This document shows, one piece after another, positions 60,199 to 64,000 of a stretch of 64,000 nucleotides of DNA (its first letter is position 1; every line of letters starts with the position of its first letter). Made by a program: the position numbers and the translations under genes. The notes beneath the pieces were generated by a model, which was not told the origin of the DNA, made no database searches, and saw only the letters and a list, made by a program, of their open reading frames with translations. Source of the DNA: Oikopleura dioica (taxonomy: Eukaryota; Chordata; Appendicularia; Copelata; Oikopleuridae); the NCBI GenBank assembly GCA_907165135.1, contig OU015568.1, forward strand, positions 2,240,501-2,304,500. Direction: 5' to 3'.

Positions 60199-60706
60199 AT
60201 GAAGGAGTCGGAGGTTCTCGTAAGTCAGGTTTAGCCGCGCTTCATAATTTTTTAAAATCGAAAAGCCGCTAGCGGCTTCGAGAAACGAAATTAAAAGCCG
60301 CGCTTTTTGCGGCTTTTACGTTCTACTGGGTTGAAGCCGCAGGCGGCTTTTCGATTATAAGAAATCAAAAAGCGCGGCTTTTTTATTTTTTTTTTTTCGA
60401 AACCGAAAGCGGCTTCTCGATTTTCTTGAATAAATATTGAATTTCAGGAAAAACAGTACAAATCCTTGGACGAAGATGGAAACGGTCAAGTCGACTTTGA
60501 AACGTAAAATCTCCTGTTGAAACAGTATTTTCTTCAATCTTTCGTATAGCTACCGTAGTTCAATCAGCATCACCCTGAACAAGCACTACAGTAAAATGTC
60601 CGAGAACCAAAAGGAAACGATCATCAAACAAGGCTTCAAAGATCTCGACGCCAACGGAGACGGAGTGATCACAAAGGAAGAGTTTGTCAATCGACTCAGG
60701 AAATGA
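60199..60706 (+). CDS. Small two-EF-hand calcium-binding protein
   Basis: Three exons, 60199-60219, 60448-60503 and 60550-60706, give 77 residues. Both calcium loops are canonical 12-mers: DEDGNGQVDFET in exon 2 and DANGDGVITKEE in exon 3, each with Asp at position 1, Gly at 6 and an acidic position 12 or its neighbour. In the first loop position 12 is Thr after Glu, so it may bind weakly. The size is near that of S100, calbindin-fragment or polcalcin-like proteins, and I cannot assign one. The 228-bp first intron is filled with GCGGCTT palindromes. Upstream exons cannot be excluded, since exon 1 has only seven codons. Confidence 0.72.
60256..60420. repeat. Cluster of AAGCCGC...GCGGCTT palindromes
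   Basis: Several short palindromes of the form AAGCCGCNNGCGGCTT occur close together in the EF-hand gene's first intron (60263-60278, 60296-60317, 60334-60349, and near 60370 and 60410). The same motif recurs at 61471-61562, 62742-62797 and singly at about 63400, so it is a local dispersed repeat family with hairpin-forming ability. Confidence 0.75.
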
Positions 60707-61811
60707 TCGGAAACAACAAAATCCGCCCCGTGAATTCAGGATTTACCGGGAAGGCATAAATCTCGAGGAAAGTGATAATATTTATATAGATCGATCATTT
60801 TTGCAGCTCTGTTCAAAAATGAAAAAAAACCTGTTCAATCAATAAACTTTAAAATCTGAATTTGCCCTCAAATTTGAAAGTTCAAACGGTCTTATCGCCT
60901 TCTGAGCAAATCCCAAAAGTGACGTGTTTTCCGCTGAAGTCAGAAGTCAGAGATTTTGAACTTTTCAAAATTGTGCGCTCGGGCGCATAGCGACCTGATG
61001 ACTCATCCTTCGATTACTCCGCGCCCTGGCAGAGTAAGAGAAATTGAAAAATATGAAGCCTTCTCCGAAAATCCTCCGAAAATAGAAATCTGGCCGAAAA
61101 ACTAAGAATATGAAATGTCTCAAATGAACATTTTTGCTACATTTGGTATCACGCATCATTTTTAAAAAAATACTGTAATCTTTACTGCGAGAAATTTAAG
61201 CATAACTTTCTAATAAGAATTATATATAAAATGAAATGATTATATAACATCCTATTTCAGATAAATCTAATCTTGAAGCCCTGGGAAATTGCGTTTTGCA
61301 TTTTCTATTTTCGCGATAATGACGATTTGACATTGCCTTGAATTGATTCGAATCGTTATCGTTTCTTGATACAGTCACACAATCAAGCAACCAGCTCATA
61401 AAAAGAAAAAAAAGAAAGAATGAAAAGAGAAAATCGAGAGAACAGAACCTTCAGAAGATCTTGAAAATAAGCCGCGAGCGGCTTTTCAAGAATAATAATA
61501 AGAAAGACGCGGTTCGCGCGGCTTTAAGGTTTTTATTGATCGAAGCCGCAAGCGGCTTATCAAGCTTTTATTGATGTTTTATTTTCGATTTCTTTGTTGA
61601 AGAGTTAATTATTCCTTTATTCGCCCCCTCATTGTCAATTTTTCTTCCTGCTTCTTTCTTTCTGTAAATATTTAAACCGCATCTCGATGGAGCGAGATTT
61701 AACAATTACAGTAAATAAAACCATAGCCAGACAGCCCTTTATTTATTCAAACTTCACGATGTCTGACTGAAGTCGTTTTTTCTGACAGAATTTTAGTTAG
61801 AGAAAGTGAAA
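60707..61811. other. Intergenic 1.1 kb with a second GCGGCTT palindrome cluster
   Basis: AT-rich except for a cluster at 61471-61562 (CCGCGAGCGG, CGCGGTTCGCGCGG, CCGCAAGCGG). The 3' part should be the LSM7 promoter. No coding exon is supported. Confidence 0.45.
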
Positions 61812-62444
61812 ATGTCGGACGAGCGGAAGAATGACAAGTCGAAGAAGAAAGAATCGATTCTTGAGCTGAACAAATATCTGGACAAGGCGATCCGGGTCAA
61901 ATTTCAAGGAGGACGAGAAGCCAGTGGCATTTTGAAAGGGTAAACTTACTGGCTTCTAAACCAACCGGTTCAATTTACTTTCTAACGTAATCTTGAATAT
62001 GATAATCAGAATATCAGATATCAACATCAAATTATCTCTTACGTAAACCGTCATCCGGAACAATGTAATTTTATGCCTACATAAATATTATAATCAAACT
62101 AAAAGACCCTGTCAGACGAAAAAAACATATTTTTTCAGTTTTGATCAGCTTCTCAATTTGGTGATTGATTCGACTACTGAGCAGCTTCGAGATTTAGACG
62201 ATCCCTATCGACCATCGACAGAGTCAAGAAATTTAGGTACTGAGCTTTGAGCCTTTGTAACGACAGATACTTCCATTTCAGCCGCTCATTTTGAATATTT
62301 TTCTGAAGAAATTAGATTTTTGAGTCATTTTTTTGCCAATTATCTCAATTTTCAGGACTTGTTGTTTGCCGTGGAACATCTGTTGTGCTGATTTCTCCCC
62401 AAGATGGAATGGAAGAAATCCCCAACCCGTTTATTCCCCAATGA
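61812..62444 (+). CDS. LSM7: LSM7, U6 snRNA-associated Sm-like protein
   Basis: Three exons, 61812-61939, 62139-62236 and 62356-62444, give 104 aa, the normal LSM7 length. The Sm1 motif (IRVKFQGGREASGILKGFDQLLNLV) and Sm2 motif (GLVVCRGTSVVLISPQDGMEE) match LSM7 nearly word for word, including the KESILELNKYLDKAI lead-in. It is part of the Lsm1-7 ring (mRNA decapping) and the Lsm2-8 ring (U6 snRNP). All introns are GT-AG. PTEN begins 218 bp downstream on the same strand. Confidence 0.97.
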
Positions 62445-62661
62445 ATCGATCATCTTTCACAAGATACTGCAAAAGACTGCCACGAAAAACCATTAAGTTA
62501 GACAAACTAAAACCGTCGATTCTAGAATGAAAGAAAACGCGTGAATTGTTTGTACGCCACTACTGCAGAACTCGACAGTAAAAGTTTTGGCCAGTGTGGT
62601 GTAAAGCGTTTTTACTGCAAACAACAAAACGGGCAAACCCGGTTTTGCCCAAATCGATTTC

Positions 62662-64000
62662 ATGATGAGGGAGTCCAATAGAAGAAGACGCAGAGGGTAA
62701 GTGCATCTTTCTCGCACTGAAATTTCTTGAAGTTCCTACCGAAGCCGTTTCACGGCTTTTCAGTTGCTCTAGCTCGAAGCCGCAAGCGGCTTCTCGATCT
62801 TAAATTGATGGTTTAGCTTTTCTGTGTATCTTCGCCAAATTGTCTCGGCAGTTCCGAAACGACGATGGTTCAATGAGGCTGGCTTCAATATCGACCTGAC
62901 TCGATTTCCCGATAAGCGATTCGTCGTCATGGCCTGGCCAAGCGACTCGATAAGTTTCAAGGACCCCAAGCGATCCAAGCTTGTTCGAAATGACGCTGAA
63001 GAAGGTTGTTAAAACAACTAATGTAGCAGTGACTGACTTAAATTTCAGTAAAACATTGTTTGAGAGAATTCTTTCCAAAAGGATTCAAAATCTACAATCT
63101 TTGCTGCGAATCCCAGAGCTTCCGCGGCCAAGATTTAGATGGTAAGCTTCTTTCACCGATGAATGCATTAACCTCGATTTCAAGTTGCTCAATATGGATG
63201 GCTTGATCACGAACCACCACCATTTGGTCTCTTCGTTCGGCTGTTAGCTGATATCGATGAGTACCTGGAGCAGAATCCTGAAAATGGTGTCGCTATTCAC
63301 TGCAAGGTACGGCTCTTGCGATAGGATCGGGAACCAGTGTGAGAACCTGACTCAGGGTTTTGAAGCGTGAATTGAAATGATTTGATGGTAATACTGGCGA
63401 AGCCGCTTCATAACCCTGACTCAGGTTGTATACACATCATCACCACACCCTTCCTGATGTTTAGCCCAACAATTAATCATTTCCTAGGCCGGAAAAGGTC
63501 GTACTGGCACGACAGCAGCAGCATATTTGCTAAAAGACCTAAATTCGGCGGACAGGGCGCTGGCAGAATTCGGCTCCCGTCGGTTCGGACGAGAAGATGA
63601 TGGCGTCACCATCCCCAGTCAGAAGCGCTACGTCAAGGTTAGTCGCCATTTCCGCCCGATCAAAGAGACTTACGAGTCTGATTTAGTACTATGAAAAGTT
63701 CACCACTTCCGGCGAGAAATATCAGCCAGCGACGAATACCATTCGCGGGCTGAGAGTCACTCTAGGTGAGTTCTATTATTCTGCGTAAATCATAGCCTTT
63801 TTCAGCTGCGAATCTGACGAATGACTGCAAGGAGAAACTGAGCAAATCGCTCTTCAAGATCTCTGGAAGGGTAATTTTCAAAACCGCTGTCTTTTACTTA
63901 CTTTGATTTCTTAGAAATACAGCACAGAAGAACGAGAGAAGCTGAAAAGCCTGGATATCGTGTTGAAGAGTGAAGTGAAGGGAATAGCAATCGACGAACG
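62662..64000 (+). CDS. PTEN: PTEN phosphatase (partial, runs off right edge)
   Basis: Exon 62662-62696 (MMRESNRRRRR) joins in phase to 62817 onward. The latter gives RQIVSAVPKRRWFNEAGFNI, the PTEN N-terminal pattern (KEIVSRNKRRYQ-like) preceding the phosphatase domain. Later exons give FKIYNLCCESQSF, then VAQYGWLDHEPPPFGLF. The catalytic P-loop is split by an intron: AIHCK/AGKGRTG, with Cys and Arg intact and the two lysines typical of a PI(3,4,5)P3 3-phosphatase. GVTIPSQKRYVKYYEK follows, as in PTEN, and the C2 domain begins (TNTIRGLRVTL). The window ends inside the C2-domain region. It antagonises PI3K/Akt signalling at the plasma membrane. Spacing from the PTEN ATG to the core suggests the start is close to correct. 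Confidence 0.95.

Overview
The window looks like a dense piece of a eukaryotic, chordate-type genome. Genes lie on both strands, often a few hundred bases apart, and are cut into many exons by very short introns (commonly 39-60 nt). Besides GT-AG, several introns must be GA-AG or GC-AG to keep the reading frame. Together with the gene content (NCKX, Kir, LPCAT3, CCDC157, a centlein-like protein, WDR1, UBE2Q, TSG101, SREK1, LSM7, PTEN), this fits a larvacean tunicate such as Oikopleura. The species call is inference; no database search was possible. Exon models were built by hand from splice motifs plus phase continuity, so borders are usually good to a base or two and the 5' ends are less certain.

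Layout. 0.5-8.3 kb: a K+-dependent Na+/Ca2+ exchanger with a foldback repeat in one intron. 8.8-10.5 kb: a secreted Cys-rich/Kelch protein and a 53-aa secreted peptide on the other strand. 10.9-13.9 kb: gene-poor, with a truncated histone H4 start, a small transposon with 8-bp target duplications and degenerate interstitial telomere repeats. 13.9-20 kb: an inward-rectifier K+ channel with a very long N-terminus and turret. 20.5-23.5 kb (minus): two mosaic secreted mucin-like genes sharing the Cys module of the 8.8-kb gene; one has two trefoil domains and a frameshifted C-terminus. 23.7-25.2 kb (minus): a divergent GPCR. 25.7-28.5 kb: two unrecognised genes, one with a PIP box. 28.5-29.8 kb: oxoglutarate/malate carrier. 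30-34.3 kb: a type II membrane Kelch/Cys-rich protein. 34.6-37 kb: an LRR-Ig membrane protein. 37.5-39.2 kb: LPCAT3. 39.5-46.9 kb: CCDC157 and a centlein-like protein whose GA-AG intron contains a minus-strand coiled-coil/RING gene ending in a 59-bp perfect hairpin. 47-56 kb, all plus: WDR1, UBE2Q (with a nested minus-strand PPxY membrane gene), TSG101 and SREK1. 56.2-59.7 kb: a small secreted acidic protein with a TTAA-flanked foldback element in its intron, a Ser/Thr-rich membrane mucin, and a minus-strand C-type lectin whose coding exon carries a hAT-like MITE. 60-64 kb: a two-EF-hand protein, LSM7 and PTEN (running off the right edge), among repeated GCGGCTT palindromes.

Themes. Housekeeping genes (TSG101 ESCRT-I, UBE2Q, LSM7/SREK1 RNA processing, WDR1 actin turnover, PTEN signalling) alternate with fast-evolving secreted or membrane mosaic proteins (Kelch, trefoil, mucin, lectin) that share a Cys-rich module. 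Small foldback elements and non-canonical introns recur across the window, and at 59.35 kb the two coincide.
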